A stretch of DNA of 64,000 bases from Paraphaeosphaeria minitans (GCA_015832175.1 WJXW01000015.1:558001-622000), one strand, 5' to 3'; numbered from the stretch's first letter, positions 22,887 to 33,252 are shown. Numbers and translations: made by a program. Notes: a model not told the origin generated them from the letters alone.

Positions 22887-24551
22887 ATGCGTAAAAGACG
22901 AGTCCCCAACGAAGAGCAGGAAGCTTCGAGTGCGCGAAAGCGCCGGGCCACCTCGCCAACCAGACATGCGCCAATCCGCAACCGGCCTAAGCCACGTGCG
23001 ACCGCTCGCCAAACCCCCAAGGCGCACGCGACTAACCCTAAAACGATTACGACTCCCAGCAACCTTTTGCCTCTCCCCCTCAAAGAGACCATTGAAAGCG
23101 AAGCTTATCAAGAACTCCAAGTCCTTGGAGTGGAAAAGGCCAAGGTCATCTCAAACCTCGTTGCTAGATTTACCGTTAAGAAAGACGCGTTTTTGCATAA
23201 GCAACAAGACTGCCCAAGCACGCCACCTAGCAACTATGGACCAACTCAAGATGATTATGACCGAACAAAGGCAGCAGCCGAGCTCGCGATTGGCAAAACA
23301 GGTCATAAATCTCGCCTACACATCCTATTCTTTGCGCATGGGATACAGCGAATGGACTTACCACAGCAGGATGAGTCTCGTCGTGGAGTGGGCGATCAAT
23401 CCAAAAGGTTCGCAGCCATCGCGAAGGATCTTGGGGGGAAACTCGTAAAAGATGATGAGAAAACATTAGAAATAACTGAAAACAAAGTAAAAGTGTTGTA
23501 CTGGAGGAAGCAAGCTTGGCTAAGTCTCGCAACAAAGTGCGGACTAGGCTGTCTACTTGACGAAGGTTTCACAACAGAGTAAGTATCATCAAGTATAATT
23601 AACGTGGTCACTAAAAGTTCTAGGGTAGAAAAAATCAATGAAGATGACATGGAACACATGTGCGGCTTTTTGTTAACGACAAACAATAAGAATATCAGGA
23701 ATAGAGTTGAAGAATTCCAATCGCATGATGAAACTGCAGCGAAGGTAATCATACGTGGTCTAGAAGACTTGTCGTGGAGCAGAAAAGAGCTTGGAGAGGG
23801 TGGCAGTGAGATCATGAATTTAGTAGGAAAAGTTCTCAACCTTGAGAGATTGAAAGAGGGTGCCATCGAACAAATTCCGAAAGAAGACGATATTGGAGAA
23901 GAAAGCACGGTTAGCGACATGGGAGAAAGCACGCCAGCCGACGAAGAGGAAAGCACGGTTGACGACGAGGCAGAGAGTGAATACCTTGGTCGCAGAGGCA
24001 GCCAACGCCGGAGGAGTAGTTCTCCACTTGACCAGACTCAAATGAACCTTGTAATAGACTGCGGAAATGGTTATGAATGCGTCAGCGGAAGTCCGGGTCA
24101 TGAGAGTATCGGCAGTCCCTTACTGGATCCGTTTCCATCTGTGCCCCAAAACCGCCATCCCACTCGCACCGTCAATTCGTCAGCACGGAGAGATATAAGC
24201 ACGGTACAGGAGATAGCCGAACACGCACAATTTTCAAGTCAAGGGCCTACCTTAACTTTCTTGTTAAACCCTATGGACGAAGGTAGTCATGGTCATGTCG
24301 AGAGCAGACTTGCAAGTGTGGGTGCGAGTTCAATAGAGGGAGTTGGGCATGGTGTGCAGGGATTGCAGACTCAAAGACGAAATTCTATCTGTGAATCTGG
24401 GGTTAGGATCGACGAGGGAATTTCTACTGGTGAAGGAACCGGCATCTCTCAGCGAGACGAAGAATTCAGGAGCCTTGTCAGCAACTTTGTTGATGATATA
24501 ATCAGGGAAGACCCGCTGACAGTTCAAGTCATTAACGCATTTTATAGTTAA
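22887..24551 (+). CDS. Unrecognised 539-aa protein, basic N-terminus and acidic centre
   Basis: Two exons, 22887-23578 and 23624-24551, with a 45-nt intron (GTAAGT...CTAG). Lengths sum to 1620 nt with no internal stop. The N-terminus is strongly basic (MRKRRVPNEEQ, ARKRRATSPTRH, RNRPKPRATAR), suggesting nuclear localisation. Residues about 60-220 are mixed helical (LQVLGVEKAKVISNLVARF). The middle of exon 2 is acidic with a repeated ESTVxDxxES motif. The tail is Ser/Gly-rich and ends with a predicted helix (FRSLVSNFVDDIIRED). I recognise no domain. The frame is open upstream of the ATG to 22728, so an earlier exon is possible. It lies between the palindrome and a truncated gene, in an accessory-looking region. 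A lineage-specific nuclear protein is my best guess. Confidence 0.55.
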
Positions 24552-24596
24552 TAGTAGTTAGCGCAACTTCTTCTTACTCTTACATACCATGGTCCA

Positions 24597-25300
24597 TCAT
24601 CCTTTGGTTCCCCTAACCCTAATTTCGTGTGATACTAGTGATGCGGGCATCGTCCACAGAAGTAGCACAGTGGGGTTGGGCACTGTCATTCCGCAGCTTC
24701 CAAATACCAGAATAATCTTATCATATTGTGTCTTAACTAGACATTGGTCCTCGATCTCGTGCATGAGGATGACTGTACTTTCGGCACTCAACGGACCATG
24801 AAGAGCTGTGTCGGTATCTGAGAGGCGATTCTCAGGTGAGAGTGGTAAGGGAAGAAGAATAGCAATCTGATCCCGAATCTCAAGCATGCCGTCCACCCAT
24901 GATAAGAGTGCTAGCCGTTTTTCGCCCTTTTCGGCGAACTTCAAACCAGCAACGCTTTCTGCTTCGAGCTGGAAAACCGATCTCTTGTGGAAGTTAGCAG
25001 CTAGTAGCGTAGGGAGTTATATAAAAAAACTACCATATCAATAAGTGCTTTTGCTAGCGCTGCTGTTTCTTCTGCCCATGGATATCGCAGACATGTAACA
25101 GTATCGGATGGTGCTTTTATTAATTGACCTGAAAACAACGGGGTGCTGATGAGGTTCGCAACATGCGCAGCACATTCCTTCACAGAAGGCGGCATCTCTA
25201 GTATGGAATACAAAGGCATAGCAAGTTTCACCAGAGGTGGCTCGTGGTGGTAGTCTGAAGTGAATAGACAAAGAATATCAATTTGAAGTTCGGCGCATGA
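24597..25300 (-). pseudogene. 5'-truncated two-exon gene of unknown function
   Basis: Exon 25300-25034 begins right after a TAG acceptor and reads through LCLFTSDYHHEPPLVKLAMP and RYPWAEETAALAKALIDM. A 50-nt intron (GTAGTT...AAG, branch GCTAAC) joins it to 24983-24597, which contains LKFAEKGEKRLALLSWVDGM. Frames are clean and look coding, but I cannot name the family. The first exon here needs an upstream partner, and only about 90 bases separate it from dispersed repeat copy 1 (25390). That repeat may have removed or displaced the 5' part. Confidence 0.4.
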
Positions 25301-25389
25301 CTATTTAGTGAGCAAGGATGACATCAGCAATTGGGAAAAACGATAATCCGTTCCGTCAGGGCCTTCCACTTGCACCGGCTCCGGGATAA

Positions 25390-25830
25390 ATCAAAAACAC
25401 GACAAACAGCGAGAATTCAATTCCTGGATTATCCATCACAACAGCATCGAAACATCTCTGCTAGCGGCCGCAATCGTCTCTATAGGCCAAAGCGCATCCC
25501 TCTGCGTTATGGTACCTGTAGAAACATGGTTGCGGCCGCGGCAGTCACGAAAGCAAAATTTGCGAGCAGGCTACGCAACATGACACACCCATTGACGGCA
25601 GCAATAACCATCTAGCCACGATGCCGCATCACGAAAGCGACGACGGAGCCCAAACCTCGCACAGCCACAACACACACAGTTTCTGGTGGGCTTCCTGATC
25701 AGCCCGCCACTCGACATCGTTTGCGACGTCCCGCATCGACGGCCCTCCGAATTGAACGACATCAACGCTCACGCAAATCGCCTCACAGACACCCGGCATG
25801 CTACTATAGATGCCACACAATACACAGTCA
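25390..25830 (+). repeat. Dispersed repeat, copy 1
   Basis: About 440 bases are clearly related to 32620-33045 in the same orientation. Shared blocks include aacacgac...acagcgagaa, gcggccgcggcag, cacgaaagcgacgac, tgggcttcctg.tcagccc and gtttgcgacgtcccatcgacg. Within it 25464-25539 forms an imperfect hairpin whose arms end in GCGGCCGC. No coding frame is preserved in both copies. It could be a non-autonomous element; I see no convincing terminal inverted repeats. Confidence 0.8.
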
Positions 25831-26483
25831 CAGACAGCCTCGTCCACTGTCGCCCCCATGTCGAAGGAGTGGTGCCCCTTCCGACATACCCGACAAGGTC
25901 TGAGGCGAGTCGCGATAGCGTTGCATGGCTACTAGACCCAAGAGCACGAAGGAGCGGAGCCTCGCTCTCGGGAAGCTGCATCGCAGCTGGTGCGTTGGCG
26001 CTGCCGCCAATGGCAGGTCACAACACAACACACGGCCACATAGGAACCTAGTGAGAGGCAGCAAGAAGATGGGAGAAACAAGAACACAGAACAAATGCAA
26101 GCCCTGAGGGTCAAGGGCAGGTACAGCAACATGAAGCCGAACACTGGGGGGAGACTGTAGGTACGCAGATACGACAAACGAGGCCGACGCCTCTACGACG
26201 CCTCAATACAACGGCAACGAAAAAGAGTTTTTTTTTACCGCACGAAAACAGAGACAATACATTTGAAGTCAAACACACAGACACAGATACGTCACTTCTC
26301 ATGACGGCATGTACGTAGTCGTAGATAGAAGCCAGACCACAAGCGGAGGCGAGGGAACAGCTGGCTGTACTTTCAGTACGGTGAAGTGGGGCATGTCGAT
26401 TTCTTTCGGCAGCGCGTCGGCTGTTTGCCAAACCTCTGCATCCGGGCATAGCTGCACGAAACCGCGGCTGAAACCGAGTAGGA
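25831..26483. other. Unassigned DNA after repeat copy 1
   Basis: Purine-biased sequence with a T9 run near 26227 and no supported gene. The 12-mer ccgggataaatc just before repeat copy 1 (about 25380) reappears at 26510-26521, which may mark the limits of a larger insertion. Confidence 0.3.
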
Positions 26484-26510
26484 TTCAATCAATCAATCAA
26501 TCAATCAATC
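26484..26510. repeat. Tetranucleotide microsatellite (TCAA)n
   Basis: Six uninterrupted units of the tetranucleotide, seen directly. It lies at the 3' side of the short Asn-rich ORF at 26497-26718 and overlaps its end. Confidence 0.9.
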
Positions 26511-26718
26511 CGGGATAAATCGAGAATGCCGTCGAGTCGACTCTATTATGTCCATCACCCAGATCAAGGCTATTTACAGCAGCCCTTCCTAGTACATTCT
26601 GTGTGGTGCTACGCGTGTCCCCTTGGCTGCCTCCACTTGTGGTCGCTCCGTTCGTAGTGGCCGCATTTCCATTCGTAGTGGCAGCATTGTGCTGCGGCTG
26701 ATTGTTGGAGGGTGGCAT
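26497..26718 (-). CDS. Short Asn/Thr-rich protein (family member 1)
   Basis: ATG at 26718 opens a 73-codon frame starting MPPSNNQPQHNAATTNGN with a repeated AATTNG motif, then a Gly/Thr/Gln run, ending IYPGLID. The start resembles the ORF at 47526-47774 (MSTSNNHPQ), and the nucleotides around CCTCCAACAATCA are nearly identical. It is low in complexity and predicted disordered, with no signal peptide. The end overlaps a microsatellite. Whether it is translated is unknown. Confidence 0.4.
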   Translation of the reverse strand: MPPSNNQPQHNAATTNGNAATTNGATTSGGSQGDTRSTTQNVLGRAAVNSLDLGDGHNRVDSTAFSIYPGLID

Positions 26719-28215
26719 AGTGTCAGTACTTCTCAACTGAATTCGTATGGTATCAGAAGAGTTGATCTGTCATCATGTAAGCGAGTCCTTTGGCCAGTCG
26801 GAAGGGAAGCGATGTCTGACATTTGCAGCTTCAGGCGGGTCGACAGGCAGATCCTTGCACTCCCAACTGTGTTGACTAAGCGATTTGATAGATAAATGTA
26901 GGGAAGTGTGGTAGATTTATCTCTATAAGAGGATATGTCACTCCTGGAGGGGAATTCAATAGACGATTCAGACCACCGTGCAACCGTGGTTTTAACAATC
27001 ACCGGAGGTTTCGAGATCTAATATATTGCCCATCTCTTGTCCTCACGGTGCAGATTGGCTTCCTGGACTTCGCCATGCGCTCCCACGCGCTTCATTTGCG
27101 AGCTACTGCGTTGTCGAATCGGATGCAGTCTCCATTCTGCTTAGATCGATTCCGCGCCTTCTCCATGTCAGGGATAAGGTAGGCTTGGGGCAGAACTTCA
27201 ATGGCGGCGACCTTCTCAAAACGCCCATATATTCCACTTTCTGCCCCTTGGCGGCCTTTTGGGACCAGTGAGCGCTATTCTCTGAATGGAGGGTTTGGTT
27301 CACAAATGTTCCAGATCTAACCAGATGTTGTTCTACTGACTAGGTAACTATGCTGTCTACTCCAGTATGTCTTCATAGACTGGAACCCTGACCAGCGCTT
27401 CCGTGATCGGCACACCGAGTTCCCGTGGATCGGATGCACACCGTGCTTGCCACGTTGCTCTTCTGAGCACCAACCCCTCTTACATTGTCGGTTGCAACTC
27501 ATCCGCAGCAATTACGTCTAGGTATGCTTTGTCGCTTAAGGTTCGTAGGATTGCATCCCGCATCACATTGCTGCATGACTGTACCCCCGACCCTGATAGC
27601 GTGAACAGTCTGAGCGAAGTGCAAGTTAAGTCATGCAACTATGGGTCGTTTTGCTTAGACGAACATACCTACACCTTCTGATCACAATAGCACTACGACT
27701 CCATCACGGGCTTGCACGAAGGGTATGCCTAGAGGAAGTTACGGGAATGATATCGGTACCATGCTCTGATCGACCAACGACATGATGATCCTTGCACGAC
27801 AGTTAGGGTGTGGACGCGTCTGGAAGGATGGGGTGCACGACTGGACGCACCCACATGGATCATTATCTTGAACAAATCTACAAGTATAATCTAGAGGCAG
27901 CAATATCAGCCAGAGAGGAGCGTCTCCGAAGACTACGCTAGTACATGGGTCCACCGCACATGTTCTATCCCCGAATCATCATGGCTCCAGTATACGCACT
28001 GGTTTGTGCAGGTGCTGTAAGATGAAATAGTGGTTTCCGTTCCGCACTTGAAGTATTCTCGTATAATGGGGATTCTTAGCTGTCGTTTCCGAGGGCATTA
28101 GTCTCCATCAACTATGCTCTATCTACGCTTTCGCCTGAAGTACCGTCCATGACGGAATGATGTCAATCCCTTTATGGAGGTTTCGCTGTGAAGTTGTAGA
28201 GAGACTTTGCAAGCA
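26719..28215. other. Gene-poor stretch with possible remnants
   Basis: Short open fragments on the plus strand near 27365-27520 (VFIDWNPDQRFRDRHTEFPW) and 27859-27942 (MDHYLEQIYKYNLEAAISAR) look protein-like but end quickly and share no frame. They may be relics of one dead gene or of a transposon. Nothing else was recognised. Confidence 0.3.
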
Positions 28216-28432
28216 AACTCTGGCGCAGGGGTTTTGAGAGCGAACTATGATGCAGGAGTTTTGAGATCGAACTCTAGTGCAGGGGTTTTGAGAGCGAACT
28301 CTGATGCAGGGGTTTTGACAGCGGACTCTGTTGCAGGGGTTCTGGGAGCGAACTTTGGTGCAGGGATTTTGGGAGCGAACTCTGGTGCAGGGGTTTTGAG
28401 AGCAAACTCTGATGTATGGGGCTTTGAGAGCG
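28216..28432. repeat. 27-bp minisatellite, about eight units, open on both strands
   Basis: Tandem units of aactctggtgcaggggttttgagagcg type, 27 bases each (the last is 28). Because the unit is a multiple of three, the plus strand encodes a nonapeptide repeat (ANSGAGVLR) within a 90-codon ORF (28207-28479). The minus strand encodes SQNPCTRVR within a 175-codon ORF (28123-28650). Units differ by point changes but mostly keep length. Confidence 0.9.
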
Positions 28433-29669
28433 CACCCTGGTTTGGTGTGGGGATCTGTGCGAAGTCGGGAACGGAGTAACGTTTGACCTATGACCGCGCT
28501 TCCGAGTGGCTCAACGTAGCACTGCGGGGTATTCTTCCAGACCCAAGGTTGATATTTTCTGGAAGCAGAGCGACGTCGAGGGAAGAATACCGAAGACGAG
28601 ATCCACTGTCTACTGGCAGCCAAGCATCGGTATGGTAATGATCGCAACATAGCGAGGCTGCCCTATCGGGCAGCAACGTCGCCTGACACGTCAACAGGAC
28701 CGCCAAAATCTTCACAGTCTCAACCGAACAACTGCGAATGTAAGTCGACTCTTGTCACTCTTTATCGAAGCTCAGAATCCCATAGTTGTTCTTCCGCAAT
28801 AGCCGCAGACAGCCTAGCAGGCTCCCGAGAAGACCGCCGAACAGACGAGCACACCGAAAGCCACCACGAACACTACCGCGGTCCGTTCGCCAAATGAGTA
28901 CGGCCACCGGCGTCGTCAACCTTGATGAAACGTACGTGGAGGATGACGAGAAACTACGGGCTCTCTTCCTAGAACATGTGGGTGCGAGACTTTTTGTACC
29001 AGGCTGGATCTGCTAAGAAACGTAGACGAAGAAAGATGGTCAGGTTGGAAGCTGGGAAAAGCTTCAGAGCAATGCTACGCGAGGACCGTTTCCAAAGCAA
29101 ACAGCAGTTGTGTTAAAGTTATCAACCAGCGGGTGGGTCAGGGTAATGAAGATTATAACACCTACGAACCACCGCTTAATCGCTACCTACTTTTCATGGT
29201 CTTCCGCAAAGATGATCTTTCTACAACCAACGACGGAATATTGTCTCATCAAAGGGGATGTCGAAGTCAAATATATTGAGTAGCAGGACCATGGTTAGAG
29301 GTCCCTAATTTAGGAAACAAGTGTATACAAATGTGCTCAGGAATTATCAGGAAGGGCGTAGAAGGTTCTGAACCGGGAAAACAGATGATCAGGCCCTCAT
29401 GTCCATTTCTGAGGTATGTTACAAGCACTTCTGCAGCCTCCACGGTGAAAGGTAAAGTAAGCTCCTGCAAAGGTATGGTTTCCGATGAAGGGATCATCAG
29501 CAAAGATGGATCTAGTGGATGATAACCTGCAATGATCAGCTAAGTCACATCATAGAAATATCGTTGTTACGCACGCTCATTCTGTGAAGTGAACGAGTTG
29601 CTCGAGACGATCTGGGGGGAATTCCGCAAGTGATCATCGTATTCTACGATCGTTACAGATTGTCTTGAT
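28433..29669. other. No supported gene
   Basis: A plus-strand frame at 28894-29016 (MSTATGVVNLDETYVEDDEK) and a minus-strand frame at 29267-29503 could be exons, but no partner exons or motifs were found. Confidence 0.3.
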
Positions 29670-30137
29670 CTAAGATTGAAGGGTTTTACCATCAATGAAC
29701 GGAGCACTCTTCGTCCCTCCAGGAATCTTGTTAATCGTCTTTTGTATCTGTTGTGCCTCGAACCAACCGGATGGTAAACTTTGTATGGCTAGGTATTCGT
29801 TTGTGTGGGCGATCAACCATTCAAAGCTTTCGTCAGGCACAGTAGAAAGTGAAGGAATTGTTACTAAGCAGAAGATCGATGCCTCCAAACCTAACGCGGT
29901 GAGCCTCCCCCATCGAGGAGTTTCGATAAGCTTTTTTGCGTTGAACGTTATACGGCGGACTTGGAGTGACTTTTTCCGCTTTATGAGGCCAGTGGTTGTG
30001 TCTAGAGACGTTTGCAGCTTCAACTGAATTGATAGCTCCGAGATTATCTCGCCTAGGTTTCTGGGTGGATGTTCCAAGTCGAGACGGAACATTCTTTCTC
30101 GAATCTCGAGGAGATCCTGATATATCTCTTCCGCCAT
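29670..30137 (-). CDS. Unrecognised 155-aa protein or 5' exon
   Basis: ATG at 30137 (GCGGAAGAG follows) opens 155 codons. The protein looks globular and helical: YQDLLEIRERMFRLDLEHPP, then LSIQLKLQTSLDTTTGLIKR, and a later hydrophobic stretch LEASIFCLVTIPSLSTVPDE. No domain is recognised. A possible donor (GTAAAA) just before the stop would allow a downstream exon, for example 29503-29267, but I could not prove a join. Its start is next to the 26-bp minisatellite at 30165-30310. Confidence 0.4.
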   Translation of the reverse strand: MAEEIYQDLLEIRERMFRLDLEHPPRNLGEIISELSIQLKLQTSLDTTTGLIKRKKSLQVRRITFNAKKLIETPRWGRLTALGLEASIFCLVTIPSLSTVPDESFEWLIAHTNEYLAIQSLPSGWFEAQQIQKTINKIPGGTKSAPFIDGKTLQS

Positions 30138-30164
30138 GATTGGAAGAGCCTGGAGCGAAACCTA

Positions 30165-30310
30165 TAGCGAGGCGATAGACAGCGAGGCGATGGCAGCGAA
30201 ATCTGCAGCAAGAGCGATGGAAGCGAAAACTGCAGCGAGGCGATGGCAGCGAAAACTGCAGCGAGGCGGTGGCAGCGAAACCTGCAGCGAGGGTGATGGA
30301 AGCGAAACTT
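30165..30310. repeat. 26-27-bp minisatellite
   Basis: Five or six imperfect units of gcgaggcgatggcagcgaaaactgca type. Most units are 26 bases, so the reading frame shifts between units and the repeat is not coding as a whole. It lies immediately upstream of the 155-aa ORF start on the minus strand. Confidence 0.85.
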
Positions 30311-30714
30311 GCGCACCGTGCAAACGTTTACCTAGCGCTTACAAGGATCTACCGCCCAACAACAGTAACGGCGTACCAACCTTGGAAGGCACACATGTAT
30401 GCGAGCGGCTCATCGTCAAGGATGCTTTGTTCGGCTATCTATTGCATTTGATCAGGTGACTGGATCTGCACCAAACAGTCCTAGCATGCACAAGCGCAAA
30501 ACCAAAGCAGTTGGCGGTATCAGCCCAGGTCACGCGAAATATAGGGGGCAAAAAGTAATATATGTTCGGAAGTCGGAAAGTGGAAACCGTGCCAGACGCA
30601 TCGTGCGGGACAGGGCTTCGCAAAGTGCAGTGCCACGCTAAGCCTAACCAGTGCGGCAGAGGTGTGTTCGTACCACTCCCGCACCGATTAAGTTTAGCGG
30701 ATAGTTCCGACATT
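30311..30714. other. Spacer between minisatellite and transposon
   Basis: No gene, repeat or RNA element recognised. Confidence 0.35.
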
Positions 30715-32531
30715 AACGTGTGGGATCAGTCATCCGGCCAGACCAGTCATCCGGCCACCCCACCAAAATCACGACGCGTCCTCCACAGAACGCGCCATGC
30801 CGCCCACACAGAACACTCAGCAATCACAGAAGGAAGGCAGACTAGCTCTATCAACCTATGCGATTCAAACAAAGCAGATTTTAAATACTAGAAAGGCTGC
30901 ACGCCTATACAATATCCCCCGATCGACTCTCCAAGGTCGCGTCTCAGGTGCCCTACCTCAGGCACAAGCCAACGCCCAGAAACGCAAGCTACACCCTACA
31001 GAGGAGCAGGCCCTTGTAGAGTGGATCCTAGACCTTGACCGACGAGGATTTCCACCCCAGAGCATTAACGTACGACAGATGGCAGACAATCTACTGGCTG
31101 CGCGTGGCCAGGATCCTCCACCTCAGCCAGTGGGCAAGAAGTGGGTATCACGCTTTATCAAGACCCAGCCAGAGCTCCAGACAAAGTGGGATAGGAAGCT
31201 CCACAGTCAGCGCGCGCTCTGTCAGGATCCTGTCAAGATCTCTGCCTGGTACAAGCTAGTAGAGGAGACGCGCCAGGCCTATGGCATCCAGGATGGAGAT
31301 ACCTATAACCATGATGAGACTGGCTTCATGATGGGTGTAGGATCGTCGTCTAAGGTAGTGACCAGTGCAGATACTGTGGGCAGAGCTATACACGTACAGC
31401 CAGGTAATCGAGACTGGGTCACGACAATTGAGTGTATCTGTGCAGCTGGCTGGTCTATACCACCCCTTATCATCCTGTCTGGCAAGCTCCACCAGGCTAG
31501 CTGGTATACAGACCTACCTGCTGGCTGGGTACTTGCAGTCAGCGACAATGGCTGGACCACCGATCAGCTTAGGCTTGCTTGGCTAGAGCACTTCAACCGG
31601 CATACAGAAGCTCGTACAGTAGGGACCTGGCGGCTACTTATCCTGGATGGACATAGTAGTCATACTACTCCTGAGTTCGATCTCTACTGTGCAGAACATA
31701 GGATAGTCACCCTCTGTATGCCTGCGCATACAAGCCACCTCCTGCAGCCCCTTGATGTGAGCTGTTTCTCCCCACTTAAGGCAGCGTACGGAGGTGCGGT
31801 AGCTGAGCTCGCCCGCCAAGGTATCTTCCATATTGATAAGGAGGAGTTCCTCTCTATCTACCCACGCGTACGGAGCTCTGTATTCACAGAGCAGACTATC
31901 CAGAGTGGCTTTCGAGCAACTGGTCTTGTCCCTCCCTGTCCAGAGCGGGTCCTCTCATGCCTGACAGTGGTCAGGACCCCATCACCGCCAGGGGCAGCAG
32001 CAGGCGCTAAGGCAGCATGGACAGCAGAGACACCTCATACTACCCAGCAACTTGAGCAGCAGGCACGTCATGTACGGGAGCTCCTCCAGCGGCAATCTCA
32101 GAGTCCTACAAGCCAGGCTATCCGCCAGCTTGTTAAGGGCTGTCAGCTAGCAATGAACTCAGTGACTATCCTAGCAGAGGAGAATAGGAAGCTACGGGCA
32201 GCTAATCACCGTAAGAGACAAAGGCAGGATAGGCGGCGACAATATATTGCTACAGGAGGCGCTCTACAGGCTGAGCAAGGCCGTGCTCTAGCTGCTACAG
32301 CGCATCTAGCTCTGGCGGAGGCTGCTGAGGCTGGGCCATCTCAGCCCTCCCAGCGCGCACCACCAACGTGCAGCAAGTGCCATAAGCAAGGACATAAGAG
32401 GAATCAGTGTAGATAGTAATAAACTAGCTCTGTACAAAATTCTATATAAAAATACCTTACTGTTGTAGAGATATCGGTGCTGAGGTGTCGCGCGTCTTGG
32501 TGGGGTGGCCGGATGACTGATCCCACACGTT
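30715..32531 (+). mobile_element. Fot1/pogo-type DNA transposon, full length
   Basis: About 1.8 kb bounded by terminal inverted repeats. The right end (32490-32531), read as reverse complement, gives aacgtgtgggatcagtcatc then cggccaccccaccaa. The left end (from 30715) gives the same, except that gaccagtcatccggcca is inserted once as a 17-base internal duplication. The element carries one intact transposase frame. Flanking dinucleotides are TA on the left and TG on the right if the repeat is taken from ACGTG, so a TA target duplication is plausible with one change. The two ends together with the intact ORF suggest recent or potential activity. Confidence 0.85.
30797..32416 (+). CDS. Fot1/pogo-family DDE transposase with C-terminal zinc knuckle
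   Basis: 539 codons, uninterrupted. Order: an N-terminal psq-type helix-turn-helix (RKAARLYNIPRSTLQGRVSG), a CENP-B-type HTH (EEQALVEWILDLDRRGFPP ... KWVSRFIKTQPEL), a DDE_1 catalytic core with DETGFMMG, LLILDGHSSH and LLQPLDVSCFSPLK (the three acidic positions), a helical C-terminal part, and a CCHC knuckle CSKCHKQGHKRNQC at the very end. It cuts and pastes the element by binding the terminal repeats in the nucleus. The intact frame and DDD triad suggest it could be active. The terminal knuckle is an extra nucleic-acid-binding module. Confidence 0.93.
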   Translation: MPPTQNTQQSQKEGRLALSTYAIQTKQILNTRKAARLYNIPRSTLQGRVSGALPQAQANAQKRKLHPTEEQALVEWILDLDRRGFPPQSINVRQMADNLLAARGQDPPPQPVGKKWVSRFIKTQPELQTKWDRKLHSQRALCQDPVKISAWYKLVEETRQAYGIQDGDTYNHDETGFMMGVGSSSKVVTSADTVGRAIHVQPGNRDWVTTIECICAAGWSIPPLIILSGKLHQASWYTDLPAGWVLAVSDNGWTTDQLRLAWLEHFNRHTEARTVGTWRLLILDGHSSHTTPEFDLYCAEHRIVTLCMPAHTSHLLQPLDVSCFSPLKAAYGGAVAELARQGIFHIDKEEFLSIYPRVRSSVFTEQTIQSGFRATGLVPPCPERVLSCLTVVRTPSPPGAAAGAKAAWTAETPHTTQQLEQQARHVRELLQRQSQSPTSQAIRQLVKGCQLAMNSVTILAEENRKLRAANHRKRQRQDRRRQYIATGGALQAEQGRALAATAHLALAEAAEAGPSQPSQRAPPTCSKCHKQGHKRNQCR

Positions 32532-32565
32532 GTCCTCGGCAATCCGGGCAAGATCTATCATTACG

Positions 32566-32596
32566 TAAGCAGTGGTTACCTCGTAACCGCTGCTTA
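32566..32596. repeat. Tight inverted repeat (14-bp arms, 3-nt loop)
   Basis: taagcagtggttac and gtaaccgctgctta differ from perfect pairing at one position. It lies between the Fot1 element and repeat copy 2, and its outer bases (ttacgtaagc) resemble a DNA-transposon end, so it may be a relic of another element. Confidence 0.7.
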
Positions 32597-32619
32597 ACGC
32601 GTTCCACCAATCATCCAGC

Positions 32620-33045
32620 CGAAAACACGACAACAGCGAGAACTCAATCTTTGGAAAAACTCATCACAAAAGCATCAAAACACTCCTGCTAGTGGCCGCA
32701 ACAGCCCCTACAGGCCATCACGCGTCCCTCCGCGTCGATTTGGCACCTGTAGGGTCGCTGTTGCGGCCGCGGCAGGACAGACCGACAAAACCCGCAGCAA
32801 CAGTCATCTCGCTGCGACACGGCAACACGAAAGCGACGACATAGCCCAAACACCTCTCTATCGCAGTCACAATACACAGTATACAGTTACTGATGGGCTT
32901 CCTGGTCAGCCCATTGCCAACCAACAATGTTTGCGACGTCCCCATCGACGAGCCCTCGGGCTGAACGGCATCACCTCTCAAACGCACCACCCCACAAGCA
33001 CCCAGCATCTAACTTACTGTCGGTGTCACATAATACTACATACTA
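32620..33045 (+). repeat. Dispersed repeat, copy 2
   Basis: Related to 25390-25830 along its length. The internal hairpin (32692-32770) is conserved: gtggccgcaacagcccctac pairs with the segment ending tgttgcggccgc. The arms differ from copy 1 in ways that mostly keep pairing. It starts about 90 bases from the right end of the Fot1 transposon. No shared ORF. Confidence 0.8.
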
Positions 33046-33252
33046 AGCTGGGTGCCAGGTGGAATAAAACTTTTAGCGGTTTCTTAGACATAAATATAGA
33101 GGATAGAGGAGCACTGACTAGTTATAACTTTAGAGTAAGTATGCGTGTATCCATATGCGCTGGTAACGTAATTGTAGCATTACACTAAAAGCACCCTTAA
33201 CTGTCCCAGCTATCTAAAACTACCATGATTCATCCATCCGGATAGGTATTCC

